Made by a program: the position numbers and the translations under genes. A stretch of DNA of 64,000 bases, taken from contig JAHREW010000012.1 in the NCBI GenBank assembly GCA_020883125.1, positions 62,001 through 126,000 of the forward strand, in the 5' to 3' direction. The notes under the pieces are model-generated. The model made no database searches, was not told the DNA's origin, and saw only the letters and a program-made list of their open reading frames with translations. Source of the stretch: Microcoleus sp. CAWBG506. Lineage in GTDB: Bacteria > Cyanobacteriota > Cyanobacteriia > Cyanobacteriales > Microcoleaceae. Below, piece after piece: positions 18,301 to 28,131 of this stretch (its first letter is position 1; every line of letters begins with the position of its first letter).

Positions 18301-21300
18301 TGGGGATTGACAAGATATTTAAGGCAGATGCAGATGGGAATTACTTAACACAATCAGCCAAAATCACAGATCATTTACCAGTGTTGATGGCTGCGCTGAA
18401 GCTGAAAGCTGACGACATAACAACGCTCATGGCTTTTGGTAAACTGCCCGATGCCCTAACAATACCGAACTTGTCGGTGCTATATCGGCATAGTTTGCTA
18501 GCTAAAACCCTACATATTAAAGTAGCAGATTTGCCTGATGCGATCGCCTTATTTGGCAACCCGTTCCAAAGTGCCTGGAACACGCTGTCACTACTCGAAA
18601 CCTGGGGCAAAATGGAGGATGCGGGCTTTACTTTCCGCCAACTCCATTATCTAATCCGCGATCGTGACGATATCCTACGTCCAATAGCCCCAACAAAAAG
18701 AACAATTCTGCAAATTACTAAAACACTTTACGATGGATTAAATGGCATCGATCGCGCTCACCAAGATATACCTGAAGACAATAAAGAAGCAGCGACGGCT
18801 GAGTTAGTCCGTACAAAAGCTGGATTATTTTTTGAACCATCGGTAGTAGAACAAATAATCGGTTTGCTGGAAGGAACAACCGTTTATTCGACTAATGCTC
18901 CTTTGAATCTCACAATTGATATTCCAGAGTCACAAAAGACACTCGCCAAGAAACTCAAATACAGCTACCAGAAAGATGCAACTCCACCCAGCGCGGGACT
19001 CCAGGTAACAGGTATTTTGACCGATGAAGAACGCGCACAGGCTAAAGCTCTTTCCAGCAATCCAGAATGGGCAAAGGCGATCGATCGCATTAGCAAACAG
19101 CCCAAAAATATCTTTAATGACGCGCTGTTAGGAATTTTTTCCAAACAAAATGCAAGGGAAACAAACAGTAATCTACCTGCTACACAATGTCCTCCCAAAC
19201 CAGAAGAAAATGAGGCAAAAATTAAGCTATTGGCGGGTGATGATGGAAATACCTCCCTTGACAAACGTTTTTACTTTCTCCACCATTTCCTGCCATTCCT
19301 GCGGCAGCGTTTGGCACATCGGTTGATTGTCGATACCCTCGCAGGGGCAATGAGTTTGCCGATCGATGTTACAGACGCACTGTTATCCAATTTACTAAAG
19401 GTGGGGACATCCGATCGATCTGCCATTGGTATTTTAGAAGAAATTAAAGTGCGATCGGCAGAAACTACCAGCAACTGGAAAGGCTACCTGATTCCACCGA
19501 CAGACGAAGCCTATGCGTTTGTGGCAAAAAGTGAAACTCAGCCACTACCTCTGATGCTAGATGGTGAGTCGATTCCATTCAAATACCAACAAGAAGATCC
19601 TTCTAATGTTTGGTCAACAGATCCGACTCCGAAGAAGTTGAAAAGTGGGAAATTATACTGGCTGGAAGTAAGTGGTCAACAGCCTCAAGATATTCAGTGG
19701 AAAACAGCAACTTTAGCTAAAGCCACTATTCCGACTTCCGCACTATTGCCCGACTACTCAAAAGGGTCAGAAGTCGATAAAGTATTTATCAAACTGTTTA
19801 AAGCCGCCTTGTTAGTCAATGGCTTTAAATTGAGCGTTGATGAAGTAACTTACTGGCAAAATTACGCAGATGATTTCGATCGATTTAACATCAATACTGT
19901 GACGCTACAACAGTGGCAGCGACTTCAGGCTTATACGAAACTTCGTAACAGCTTGCCCAAAACAAAAACAAATTTGCTGGACTTATTTGAGTGGGCTGCC
20001 AAACCAGTTGATGCAACAAAATCAGGCGAAAAAATAGCCGCACTGAGTCAGAAAATAGCTGATGTAACTACTTGGAAGCCAGACAACATTGACAAACTAC
20101 TCAAAGCCGAACACTTTGACCTGAAACGCCCAGAGGCTTTTCGCAACGAGGTAAATTTAGTTAAGCTACAACACGCATTAGTAGTAGCCGACAAAATAGC
20201 TGTTGATATCGATCGACTATTTGAGTGGGCAAAACCAACATCGAAGTTTTGGGTATGCCATCAAATTGCCGAAGACATTCGTAAGGCTATCCGCGCCCGT
20301 TACGACCAAGAAGATTGGGAAAAGGTCGTCAAACCGCTTAATGACCAGTTGCGTGAAAACCAGAAACTAGCCTTGATTAGTTACCTACTGGTGCAAGAAG
20401 ATTTGATTAAATGGGGCGTGGTAGATGCTGACAGCTTGTTCGAGTTTTTCCTAATTGACGTGCAGATGGATGCTTGCATGGAAACTTCCCGCATCAAGCA
20501 GGCAATTTCTAGCGTGCAATTGTTTATTCAACGGTGTTTTCTGGGTCTGGAAGACAAATATGGTGTTAAAAATGATGTACTCGATCGCGATCGCTGGGAG
20601 TGGATGCAGCGTTACCGCGTTTGGGAAGCCAACCGTAAAGTATTCCTCTACCCTGAAAACTGGATCGAACCCCCACTGCGCGACGATAAAAGCCCGTTCT
20701 ATAAAGAACTGGAATCGGAATTATTGCAAAAGGATATCAACACGCAAACCGTTCAAGATGCGCTGAAAAGCTACTTATTTAAAGTAGATGAGGTAGCGAA
20801 TTTGAAAGTCGTGGGGCTATTTGTAGAACAGCAAATCGATAAAGACGGGAAGCTAGTATTTGATAATACCAATCCTGTGTATATCAAACTGCATATCTTC
20901 GCCCGAACACGAAATGCACCCTACTTTTTCTATTACCGGTATTTTGATATAACCGAAAAAAACTGGTATCCGTGGGAAAAAGTGCAAGTTGATATCCCCA
21001 GTTACGACGTGGAGGGGGTCAAGGAAGATAATGACAAGGGAAAAATTCTTAAGAACGGAACTTATTTAATTCCAGTTGTTTGGAATAAGCGTTTGTTGAT
21101 TTTCTTTCCGCAGTTTTCTAAAAAAATAGTTCCAGTAAAAGTGCCAGAGGAAATTACTCCCAATGCGGAGACAATACCAGTTAGTAAACCAAAAGAGGGC
21201 TGGGAAATCAAGATGGGCTGGAGCGAATATCGGAATGGAAAATGGACACAAAAACAACTTTCATCTGAGGCTATTTACGATATTCCAGATGCCTTACTAG

Positions 21301-24300
21301 ATGTAAGTCATTATGAATTTATTCCTAGAATATTAACCGATCAATCCTTGTTTGATTTGCCGAAAGTTGTGATTACTGTTTTTAAATTCACGACTACGAG
21401 CAATAACTCGTCTCAAGGGAATAGCATAGGTGGTTTCGACTTTGTTGGAAGTCAGGTATTCAAAGGTACAGGAATGGGTAATCCAATACCAGGCGCTATA
21501 GATTTTCATTACTTTGATAGCAATCCCAAGATTTACTCGCTACAAATTGTTAATGATGGTGGTGCGTCTTTATTTGAAAATGAGCCATATTTTGACGAAC
21601 AGATAACAAGCGTCAAGGTTCATTACCCGAAAAAACTTAGTAAACCAGACCTGGGTTTTTATCATCCTTTTGCCCATCATTTGTTGGGTACGATTAACAC
21701 GGGTACTCTCGATACTCTATTCGCTTACTATCTCAACAAAATTCCCGATGACAAAATCACTGGTGAACCTGGCAAGCTAGATGCTTTCGGGGGTGACGAA
21801 AAAGCCATTTATCATGAACTGAAACGGAGTTACTCCCTTTATAACTGGGAAGCTGCTTTCCACGCACCAATGCAGTTGGTAGACCGCTTGCTGAAGTCAC
21901 AGCAGTTTGAACAGGCTTTGAAGATGTGTCATTACGTCTTCAATCCGCTTGCCAAAGATACTGACTCTAAACGCTTTTGGCAATTTGCGCCGTTTAAGGA
22001 AGTTAATGCTGAGAATGTGCTGGTAAATTTGTTTACAGGACTGCAACCCGGTCAGCCAAATGATGATATTAACGAATGGCGAGATAAACCCTTCCAGCCT
22101 CATGTTATTGCCCGATCGCGCCCATCAGCCTACATGAAATGGGTGGTGATGAAATACATCGAAATCCTGATTGCTTGGGGTGACTATTTATTCCGGCAGG
22201 ATACCATAGAAACTCTTAACCAAGCTACGCAACTTTATGTTTTGGCAGCTCATATCTATGGACCGAGAGGTCATAAAATTCCGAAACGCGGCAAAGTTCT
22301 ACCTCAAACCTATATGTCGCTGTTGGACAAATGGGACGCTTTTGGTAACGCGATGGTTGAGTTAGAACTAGCATTTCCCTTTAGTAATCAAACCCCATTT
22401 CCAATTGGTGTAAGCAATGGTGTTGTGGGACTTGCTAATGTTTTTGGCTTTGCAACGACTCTATACTTCTATATCCCCGATAATCCAAAATTGCGAGGTC
22501 TTCGGGATACGATCGACGATCGCCTGTTCAAAATTCGCCACTGTCAGAACATCGAGGGTGTATTCCGCAAACTACCACTGTTTGAGCCGCCGATCGATCC
22601 AGCATTGCTAGTACAAGCTGCTGCCCAGGGACTTAGTTTGGCAAGCGTGTTAAATGACCTGAACAGTCCGATGCCAAACTACCGCTTCTATTACTTGTTG
22701 CAAAAAGCTTTAGAAGTCTGTGCGGAACTAAAATCAATGGGCAACGCCTTCCTATCAGCAAAGGAGAAAGGCGACGCGGAAGGCTTATCTAAGCTGCGTG
22801 CCAAGCATGAAAGCACAATGCACAATCTGCTAATGGAAGTGAAAAAGCAGCAGTTAGAAGCAGCCACCAAATCATTGGAAGCTTTGCAACAAAGCCGAAA
22901 AGAACCAGTCTATCGCTTGCAACACTACCTAAAACTTATTGGCGAGGATTTAGGCAAAGTGCCAGATGGTAATACCGATTTTGGCGAACTACCCGATAAG
23001 ATCGATCCACCAGTTGAAGAAAGTGGCTTGAAACTAGACCCAATTGAGAAACAGGAAATGGATAAGGCAAGTGCCGCTGCTGATTGGCAAATTGGCATCG
23101 GTGCTACGGAAACTCTTGCCAGTATTCTTCATATAATTCCTTCGTTTCAAACAGATGCGAAACCTTTTGGTGTAGGTATGAGTTCTGTTGTTACTTCAGG
23201 ATGGATGCTGGGAAATGCAGCCCAATCGGTGGCGCGTGGTTTGAAGATATATGCCGATAATTTATCCTACCAATCATCAAGTGCTGGACGAAAAGCTGGA
23301 TTCCTGCGCCAACTACAAGATCGCGTACAACAAGCGAATGCTGCTGGGTATCAAATCAAAAATATTGATAAACAGGCACTTACCCAGAAAATTCAGATCG
23401 ATATTGCCAACCAGGAGATTATCAATCAGCAAAACAATATTGATAGCGCCCAAGAAGTAGAGGAGTTTCTGCGTAATAAATACACCAACGAAGAACTTTA
23501 CACCTGGATGGAAGGGCAAATCCAGACATTGTACTATCAGGCTTATACCCTAGCCTACGAACTAGCTAAAAAAGCCGAAAAAGTCTTCCGTTTCGAGCGG
23601 GGAATGACGACATCCAATTTCATCCAGTTTGGCTACTGGGATGCTGCCCGCGACGGATTACTGGCTGGTGAACGGTTATACATCGGCCTCAAACAACTTG
23701 AATCTGCCTATCAAGAAAAACGTGGCTATGATTACGAAGTTACAAAGCACGTTTCTCTGCGGCAAATTAATCCGATCGCGCTGATTCACCTAAAAGAAAC
23801 TGGAAGTTGCGAATTTGGATTACCAGAAGTGCTATTTGACATGGATCATCCCGGTCACTATATGCGCCGAATTAAATCCGTAGCCCTCACAGTTCCCTGT
23901 GTTGTCGGCCCCTACACCAGCCTAAATTGTACGCTGCGATTATTGGAACACAAGTTTCGCACAAGTGCGATCGCCAAGGACAAAAACGACTACCTCGAAA
24001 AGACAGACGAAACTGACGATCGCTTCAGTACGGTTAACGTGCCTATCACCTCGATCGCCGTTAGTTCGGGACAAAACGACAGTGGCGTATTTGAACTCAA
24101 TTTCAAAGATGAACGTTACATTCCATTTGAGGGAGCAGGTGTTATCAGTAAATGGCGGCTGGAATTACCAAAAGAGTTCCGACAATTCGACTATGATACG
24201 ATCTCAGATGCGATCGTACATATACGTTACACAGCCTTAGATGGCGGAGATAAGCTCAAGAAGCCTGCTAATGACTCAGTGATGGCATATATCAAGAGCG

Positions 24301-24704
24301 TGGAAGAACTAAGCCGTGACGAAGGTTTATTTGCTGCTTTCGACCTCAAACACGACTTTCCTAACGAGTGGTACAAGGCTATGAATCTTCCTGCTGGCAG
24401 CACTGAGAGAGTGCTAATGCTTAACAATCTAAACGATCGGTTGCCAATTTTTACTAAAGGAAGAGATCCCAAGCAGATTCAAGCCATTGATGTGTATTTA
24501 GTTACACCCACGAAGCTGTCAGCTTCGCTGATGCAGGACACCGAGATAATTCCTTTCACAGATGGATCACCAGTAGGAGAAACAATGAAATCATTCGTGA
24601 TTAAAGATAATAATCTCCCTATGAATAGCTGGCAATTGAAGATTCAAGATGTAAAAACTGAGATCGATCGGCTGTGGCTACTCGTAAGATATGTGTTGAA
24701 GTGA
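15357..24704 (+). CDS. Tc toxin subunit A (TcA), pore-forming
   Basis: A 3115-residue TcA protein, the pentameric bell that binds the target cell and injects the TcC peptide. The VRP1/SpvA-type region starts near residue 320 with MDYCECEECTSVYSPASYF, a signature of the family. A neuraminidase-like region begins near 1747 (RVWEANRKVFLYPENW). Helical shaft segments lie at about 2475-2525 and 2645-2750. The C-terminal TcB-binding domain lies at about 2800-2970 (DMDHPGHYMRRIKSVALT). Known TcA proteins are about 2500 residues; the excess is partly an extra beta-rich insertion at about 708-825 and an Asp-rich stretch near 903-919. It follows the TcB-TcC fusion on the same strand, so all three functional subunits are encoded here by two genes. 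Start ATG has a modest AGG upstream. Confidence 0.93.
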   Translation: MTSQLFNLETRINALNAVLTNNKHQQAVETALRDASGDISVAFENLQKTLPKAALQKITLAQSLADWSDDNIPLVTTLTEHPDVNNLRDVALHFNVERLTALVNPEVVPQSFIAVNDDEKKQNFAVGLRHKLFAAEPTAVLQRMVQDAEISIPDTTVRTGVANFLNNQPNFNIRTTSVYRALQNPEALTGIAEENRAGVIEQLKTLQRVQALTPIPEAVPVLINANLISAFQVAEMPESTFLSVHSATLGEETARQVYTNAINNRIRNEQALITMREAVRGTGLAIIDGEQPLETRMAMMQTVANQQAVPLNLEALFGSMDYCECEECTSVYSPASYFVEILQFLRNNNLDSSKTKTDPKDIDGTPLQKLFRRRPDLGCLELTCENTFTVLPYIDLVNEVMESFVVHLGEYEKDPNVPKQAKLETFNIEDETTSELLAQPQHTNYEAYCILKKAVYPFTLPYNQAIDAIRIFLNYLGTSRYELLDVYRSADEKCTHSSLTPSQQNELKKLHNTVLDRAVDAEFLGLTQEEYIILTKEAFWVKDYFDITLKKTHSEHEYQHNIGVKPVHDYYGYKTQNEMLSTDETEKLGLTFVKKQFLPRTGIQYIDLVELLRTQFINPNYPQGKALTILESIRFSYRFLQKLVDPDKAKSPQVRFAKLIQFLETFQPFVPLLDAMLHPDPCQQQKLNWCLETKDLRRWVYCYFEKIGELIVLESGEGPQLPIEGQLFTPSNGNDGQLIGTLHKDGTIVDKDVVVVIGNVRITGQAVGTDGKPFVDKFDVDSLTIKDASGEIIGIVRREYIEDIRTGNELPVNWTPNRDTCDLNKVRLTHLDGTVLTLDEYDRIHRFIRLWRKMGWMIDETDKALVGLSAHSTGTDGETPQNPDRCDYVGFDDFIDIDCNSISDGGDDGGCDDEPEDNWNCPEIAQVTYEITPNLLHQLVAVHKLLDQTGLPLPKLLSFWANISTVGEKSLYSRLFLTHNLLGIDKIFKADADGNYLTQSAKITDHLPVLMAALKLKADDITTLMAFGKLPDALTIPNLSVLYRHSLLAKTLHIKVADLPDAIALFGNPFQSAWNTLSLLETWGKMEDAGFTFRQLHYLIRDRDDILRPIAPTKRTILQITKTLYDGLNGIDRAHQDIPEDNKEAATAELVRTKAGLFFEPSVVEQIIGLLEGTTVYSTNAPLNLTIDIPESQKTLAKKLKYSYQKDATPPSAGLQVTGILTDEERAQAKALSSNPEWAKAIDRISKQPKNIFNDALLGIFSKQNARETNSNLPATQCPPKPEENEAKIKLLAGDDGNTSLDKRFYFLHHFLPFLRQRLAHRLIVDTLAGAMSLPIDVTDALLSNLLKVGTSDRSAIGILEEIKVRSAETTSNWKGYLIPPTDEAYAFVAKSETQPLPLMLDGESIPFKYQQEDPSNVWSTDPTPKKLKSGKLYWLEVSGQQPQDIQWKTATLAKATIPTSALLPDYSKGSEVDKVFIKLFKAALLVNGFKLSVDEVTYWQNYADDFDRFNINTVTLQQWQRLQAYTKLRNSLPKTKTNLLDLFEWAAKPVDATKSGEKIAALSQKIADVTTWKPDNIDKLLKAEHFDLKRPEAFRNEVNLVKLQHALVVADKIAVDIDRLFEWAKPTSKFWVCHQIAEDIRKAIRARYDQEDWEKVVKPLNDQLRENQKLALISYLLVQEDLIKWGVVDADSLFEFFLIDVQMDACMETSRIKQAISSVQLFIQRCFLGLEDKYGVKNDVLDRDRWEWMQRYRVWEANRKVFLYPENWIEPPLRDDKSPFYKELESELLQKDINTQTVQDALKSYLFKVDEVANLKVVGLFVEQQIDKDGKLVFDNTNPVYIKLHIFARTRNAPYFFYYRYFDITEKNWYPWEKVQVDIPSYDVEGVKEDNDKGKILKNGTYLIPVVWNKRLLIFFPQFSKKIVPVKVPEEITPNAETIPVSKPKEGWEIKMGWSEYRNGKWTQKQLSSEAIYDIPDALLDVSHYEFIPRILTDQSLFDLPKVVITVFKFTTTSNNSSQGNSIGGFDFVGSQVFKGTGMGNPIPGAIDFHYFDSNPKIYSLQIVNDGGASLFENEPYFDEQITSVKVHYPKKLSKPDLGFYHPFAHHLLGTINTGTLDTLFAYYLNKIPDDKITGEPGKLDAFGGDEKAIYHELKRSYSLYNWEAAFHAPMQLVDRLLKSQQFEQALKMCHYVFNPLAKDTDSKRFWQFAPFKEVNAENVLVNLFTGLQPGQPNDDINEWRDKPFQPHVIARSRPSAYMKWVVMKYIEILIAWGDYLFRQDTIETLNQATQLYVLAAHIYGPRGHKIPKRGKVLPQTYMSLLDKWDAFGNAMVELELAFPFSNQTPFPIGVSNGVVGLANVFGFATTLYFYIPDNPKLRGLRDTIDDRLFKIRHCQNIEGVFRKLPLFEPPIDPALLVQAAAQGLSLASVLNDLNSPMPNYRFYYLLQKALEVCAELKSMGNAFLSAKEKGDAEGLSKLRAKHESTMHNLLMEVKKQQLEAATKSLEALQQSRKEPVYRLQHYLKLIGEDLGKVPDGNTDFGELPDKIDPPVEESGLKLDPIEKQEMDKASAAADWQIGIGATETLASILHIIPSFQTDAKPFGVGMSSVVTSGWMLGNAAQSVARGLKIYADNLSYQSSSAGRKAGFLRQLQDRVQQANAAGYQIKNIDKQALTQKIQIDIANQEIINQQNNIDSAQEVEEFLRNKYTNEELYTWMEGQIQTLYYQAYTLAYELAKKAEKVFRFERGMTTSNFIQFGYWDAARDGLLAGERLYIGLKQLESAYQEKRGYDYEVTKHVSLRQINPIALIHLKETGSCEFGLPEVLFDMDHPGHYMRRIKSVALTVPCVVGPYTSLNCTLRLLEHKFRTSAIAKDKNDYLEKTDETDDRFSTVNVPITSIAVSSGQNDSGVFELNFKDERYIPFEGAGVISKWRLELPKEFRQFDYDTISDAIVHIRYTALDGGDKLKKPANDSVMAYIKSVEELSRDEGLFAAFDLKHDFPNEWYKAMNLPAGSTERVLMLNNLNDRLPIFTKGRDPKQIQAIDVYLVTPTKLSASLMQDTEIIPFTDGSPVGETMKSFVIKDNNLPMNSWQLKIQDVKTEIDRLWLLVRYVLK

Positions 24705-24734
24705 GGGATGAATAGCTGATAATTTTTGTTAAAT

Positions 24735-26528
24735 TCAAGCCCAAGAAGAAGCAATTTTTACTTCCACTTCAACCGGAACTTTCTGCAAATATAGCTCTCC
24801 AGATTCTACCATCACTTTTTTGAGAATGCGACTGGTTCTTTTTAAAGTAGTCTGCGGACACTCTAACAGAATCTCGTCATGTACCACACCGATTAATTTT
24901 GCTCCAGTCTTGGGTAGGAGTTTGAACAAACGAGCGATCGCCACTTTCAACATATCAGCCGAAGTTCCTTGAACGGGGTGATTTAGCAACTCAGAAAGCC
25001 TGGGTTTCTTTGCCCACCGTCTTCTACGTCCACCAATTGTACGAATTTGCTTGATGTCTTTGACGTACACCGTTCTCCTGATGCTGTCGTGCCATCTTCG
25101 GACTCCAGAATAAGCTTGGAAAAATCGTTTTCTGAACTCTTTAGCTTCCTCCAAAGTTAAAATAACATCGTACTTTTCCTCAGCATAAGCTTGAAGTTTG
25201 GCAGCACCCATCCCATAAATTAATCCAAAATTAACTGATTTAGCTATCCGTCTATCCTCTGCCGTTACCTCCTCTAATGCCTTACCTGTAATCAAAGATG
25301 CCGTTAAAGTATGCAAATCTTCGCGTTTAGCGTAGGCATTCAGCATTCGGTGATCGCCAGATATTTCAGCGACAATCCTTAGCTCGATTTGGCTGTAATC
25401 CGCTTTAATAATTTGATATCCGGGAGGAGCAATAAAGCAGGCACGCATTCCCTTTGCCGTACAATTTCTGGGAACATTTTGCAGGTTTGGCTGCTTACAA
25501 CTAAAGCGTCCCGAACGCGCACCGCATTGCCGATAACTGGGATGGATTCTCCCCGTAATCTGGTGAATATGTTTTGGTAATGCCTCAGCAAAATTGGAAC
25601 ATAAAGATGCTAATTTCCGATAATTCAGTAGTAACTGGATAACCCGATATTGGCGAGCTATAGGAATAAGTTCGCTCTTGCTTGTTGAATTAATTGGAAT
25701 GTTAAGAGCCTGAAGAGTGCTTAAAACTTGTACAGATGAGCGAGGATTTATGGTTTCCACCATATCTGGAAATAGCGAAAGTTGTGCGCTAGGGGCTGGT
25801 TTAAGACCGGCGTTCACTAATTCCACCAGCGTAGTCTGCTTTTGAGCTTTCAGTTCCTCACCCACCAAATGCCACTGTTCTACATCCAGCAACATTCCAT
25901 TTAGTTCCATTTGGGCTACAGCAGGCATCGCTTCAAATTCAATTTGGGCGGTTTCTAGTAACCCAGCATTCTGAAGTTTTGAGATGAGTCGCGCTCTAAG
26001 TTTCAGCAGGACAGCAGCATCTAAAGCGGCGTATTCTAACTGAGAAGCTGATAACTTACCTCCGAAATTGCTCGACTGTAGGCTCTTGTCAAGTTTGATT
26101 CCTAAAAATTCAAGAGCGAGGGATTGTAGATCGTGGTCTTTCTTGAGTCCAGATCGTAACACCTGGCTCGCTAGCATGACATCAAAAAATGGGCCAGACG
26201 GTCTAAGCCCAGCTATTTCTAGTACCTGCCAGTCGAACTTACCATTTTGAAAGGTTTTGAGCGCACGGCTGTTTAGAAGTGCTTTTAAAGGCGATAATTC
26301 GCGATCGGCAAAAGCAGCTAGATCGACAATTATCACTGGGCGTTGGGGAACAGCTATTTGGATGAGTCGGATGCGTTCCGTAAGTGGATCTAGCCCTGTG
26401 GTTTCTGTGTCTATGGCTATAACACGAGCTTTCATCAGAGGTGATAGAATCTCAGAGAGCCTGGAATAGTTCGCAATCAGCTCGTATTCCACCACAGGCG
26501 CTGGGGTATTGTGTGGGGATTTATTCAT
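24735..26528 (-). CDS. Family-A DNA polymerase with 3'-5' exonuclease, no 5' nuclease
   Basis: A 597-residue PolA-type enzyme. The 3'-5' exonuclease domain occupies about residues 25-190 with DTETTGL (Exo I), FQNGKFDW (Exo II) and YAALDAAV (Exo III), so proofreading residues are present. The polymerase domain has motif A DYSQIELR at 377-384, motif B RRIAKSVNFGLIYG at 426-439 and motif C VHDE at 549-552. The 5'-3' nuclease domain of ordinary Pol I is missing. Between the two domains is QLSLF at 249-253, an exact match to the bacterial sliding-clamp binding consensus. Its stop faces the TcA stop across 30 bases. A plasmid repair or replication polymerase recruited by the clamp encoded at 56517-57953 is a reasonable inference. 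Confidence 0.92.
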   Translation of the reverse strand: MNKSPHNTPAPVVEYELIANYSRLSEILSPLMKARVIAIDTETTGLDPLTERIRLIQIAVPQRPVIIVDLAAFADRELSPLKALLNSRALKTFQNGKFDWQVLEIAGLRPSGPFFDVMLASQVLRSGLKKDHDLQSLALEFLGIKLDKSLQSSNFGGKLSASQLEYAALDAAVLLKLRARLISKLQNAGLLETAQIEFEAMPAVAQMELNGMLLDVEQWHLVGEELKAQKQTTLVELVNAGLKPAPSAQLSLFPDMVETINPRSSVQVLSTLQALNIPINSTSKSELIPIARQYRVIQLLLNYRKLASLCSNFAEALPKHIHQITGRIHPSYRQCGARSGRFSCKQPNLQNVPRNCTAKGMRACFIAPPGYQIIKADYSQIELRIVAEISGDHRMLNAYAKREDLHTLTASLITGKALEEVTAEDRRIAKSVNFGLIYGMGAAKLQAYAEEKYDVILTLEEAKEFRKRFFQAYSGVRRWHDSIRRTVYVKDIKQIRTIGGRRRRWAKKPRLSELLNHPVQGTSADMLKVAIARLFKLLPKTGAKLIGVVHDEILLECPQTTLKRTSRILKKVMVESGELYLQKVPVEVEVKIASSWA

Positions 26529-26913
26529 AATAGTAGAGGAATTTTAAGGCAATAGCTTGAGTTATAAAATTAACCGCGCTAGCGGAGATATTTCTGGATA
26601 TTTTACATCCATTTCTGTTTTTTTATCTGATTTAATGTAACTTTCAAGGGATTGTGTTTGCTTTATAATTACAAATTAACCGTTGATTCATAATAAACAT
26701 TTCCTAGTTGTTTTTGAGAAAACTGTCTTTAAAAATCCCGTTATAATTACGAAAATTAGGAACATTCATGCTTACCAAATCTTTACCATTCATGATAGAG
26801 AGCGAGGAGGTTGACATTTATGGATGTGCGAGCAATTCCTAAATATTTCCGGTTTAGCTTTACTGTTATGTGTAAATTATAGTAAGATAAAGATAACAGG
26901 GAGGTGATATTAA
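26529..26913. other. Non-coding stretch left of the TnpB element
   Basis: 385 bases with no convincing gene. It must contain the left end of the TnpB element, which I cannot place exactly. A GAGGAGG at about 26803-26809 precedes an ATG with only 20 codons. The missing second half of the interrupted methyltransferase, expected on the minus strand here, is not recognisable. Confidence 0.5.
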
Positions 26914-28131
26914 GTGCTACATAAAGCTGTGCAAGTCCGCTTATACCCATCTCAACAACAGCAAACACTACTAGCTCAAGCATTTGGTTGCTCGCGTTGG
27001 TGGTGGAATTATGCCTTGAATATATCTATTGAGACATACAAAGAGACAAGCAAAGGGCTTGGACAAGTAGCACTCAATGCCTTATTACCTAAACTTAAAA
27101 AAGCTGAAGATACCAAGTGGTTAGCAGATTGTTATAGCCAAGTTTTGCAAGCTACAACGCTCAACTTAACCACAGCTTATAAAAACTTTTTTGAAGGTAG
27201 AGCGAGATTTCCTCGGTTCAAATCCAAGCACGGTAGACAGTCGATTCAATACCCTCAAAAAGTCAAAATCGTAAACGGTAATGTCAGGCTTCCTGGCAAG
27301 ATCGGTGAAGTCAAAGCTAAAATACACAGACCAATTGAGGGGAAAATCAAAACCGTCACCATCAGCAAAACTCCATCGGGTAAATACTTTGCATCCATCT
27401 TGACGGAGGTAGATGGAGAAAAACCCAATATTTCAGAAGGCAAGATTTATGGTGTTGACTTGGGACTCAAACACTTTGCAGTTATCACTGATGGCGAGAA
27501 AGTTTCCAAATACGACAACCCAAAGCATCTTGCTAAGCATGAGAAAAACCTCAAGCGCAAGCAACAAAAATTAGCACGCAAAGAAAAGGGTAGTAATTCA
27601 AGAAATAAATATCGTAAAGTTGTCGCCAAAGTATACGAACGAGTTAGCAACTCACGGCAAGATTTTCTACATAAACTTAGTTACAAGTTGGTCAGCGATA
27701 GCCAAGCTGTCATAGTAGAAAGTCTTCATGTCAAGGGCATGGTTCGCAACCCTAATTTGGCTGCATCAATATCTGATTGTGGATGGGGAATGTTCACTAA
27801 TTTTTTAGCCTACAAGCTAGAACGCAAAGGCGCAAAGTTGGTGGAGATTGATAGATGGTTCCCTAGTTCTAAACTCTGCTCTAATTGTTTTTACGAGATG
27901 GATGAGATGCCGCTAGATATCAGGGAATGGACTTGTCCTAATTGCGGTACTCACCATGACCGAGATGGAAATGCAGCCATCAATATTAGAGCGGAAGGTA
28001 TCAGAATGCTAAAGGCGGATGGTTCAGCCGTCTCTGCTGTAGGAGGGGGAGTAAGACCAAAGAGGGGACGAAAGTCTCATCTTTGGCATTCCCTTGTGAG
28101 TACAGAAGCCCCAACTATAACGTCAGTTTAG
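26914..28131 (+). CDS. tnpB: TnpB of an IS200/IS605-type element
   Basis: A 405-residue TnpB, the RNA-guided nuclease ancestor of Cas12 that helps keep IS200/IS605 elements in place. All active-site features are present: RuvC-I Asp182 in VDLGLKHFAV, RuvC-II Glu269 in VIVESLHV, a CxxC...CxxC zinc ribbon (C322, C325, C341, C344) and RuvC-III Asp351 in DRDGNAA. The N-terminus MLHKAVQVRLYPSQ is typical. The GTG start has a strong GGGAGGTGAT eight bases upstream, so this start is secure. No tnpA transposase lies beside it, so it is a lone TnpB element dependent on a TnpA elsewhere. The guide RNA of such proteins normally runs through the 3' end of the gene into the right end, here about 28000-28145. 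Confidence 0.93.
   Translation: MLHKAVQVRLYPSQQQQTLLAQAFGCSRWWWNYALNISIETYKETSKGLGQVALNALLPKLKKAEDTKWLADCYSQVLQATTLNLTTAYKNFFEGRARFPRFKSKHGRQSIQYPQKVKIVNGNVRLPGKIGEVKAKIHRPIEGKIKTVTISKTPSGKYFASILTEVDGEKPNISEGKIYGVDLGLKHFAVITDGEKVSKYDNPKHLAKHEKNLKRKQQKLARKEKGSNSRNKYRKVVAKVYERVSNSRQDFLHKLSYKLVSDSQAVIVESLHVKGMVRNPNLAASISDCGWGMFTNFLAYKLERKGAKLVEIDRWFPSSKLCSNCFYEMDEMPLDIREWTCPNCGTHHDRDGNAAINIRAEGIRMLKADGSAVSAVGGGVRPKRGRKSHLWHSLVSTEAPTITSV

Noticed and set aside
26783-26983. Minus-strand frame of 66 codons across the TnpB start
   Set aside because: Antisense to the TnpB ribosome site and start, with no domain; it is not the missing half of the methyltransferase, which would need an NPP(F/Y) motif.
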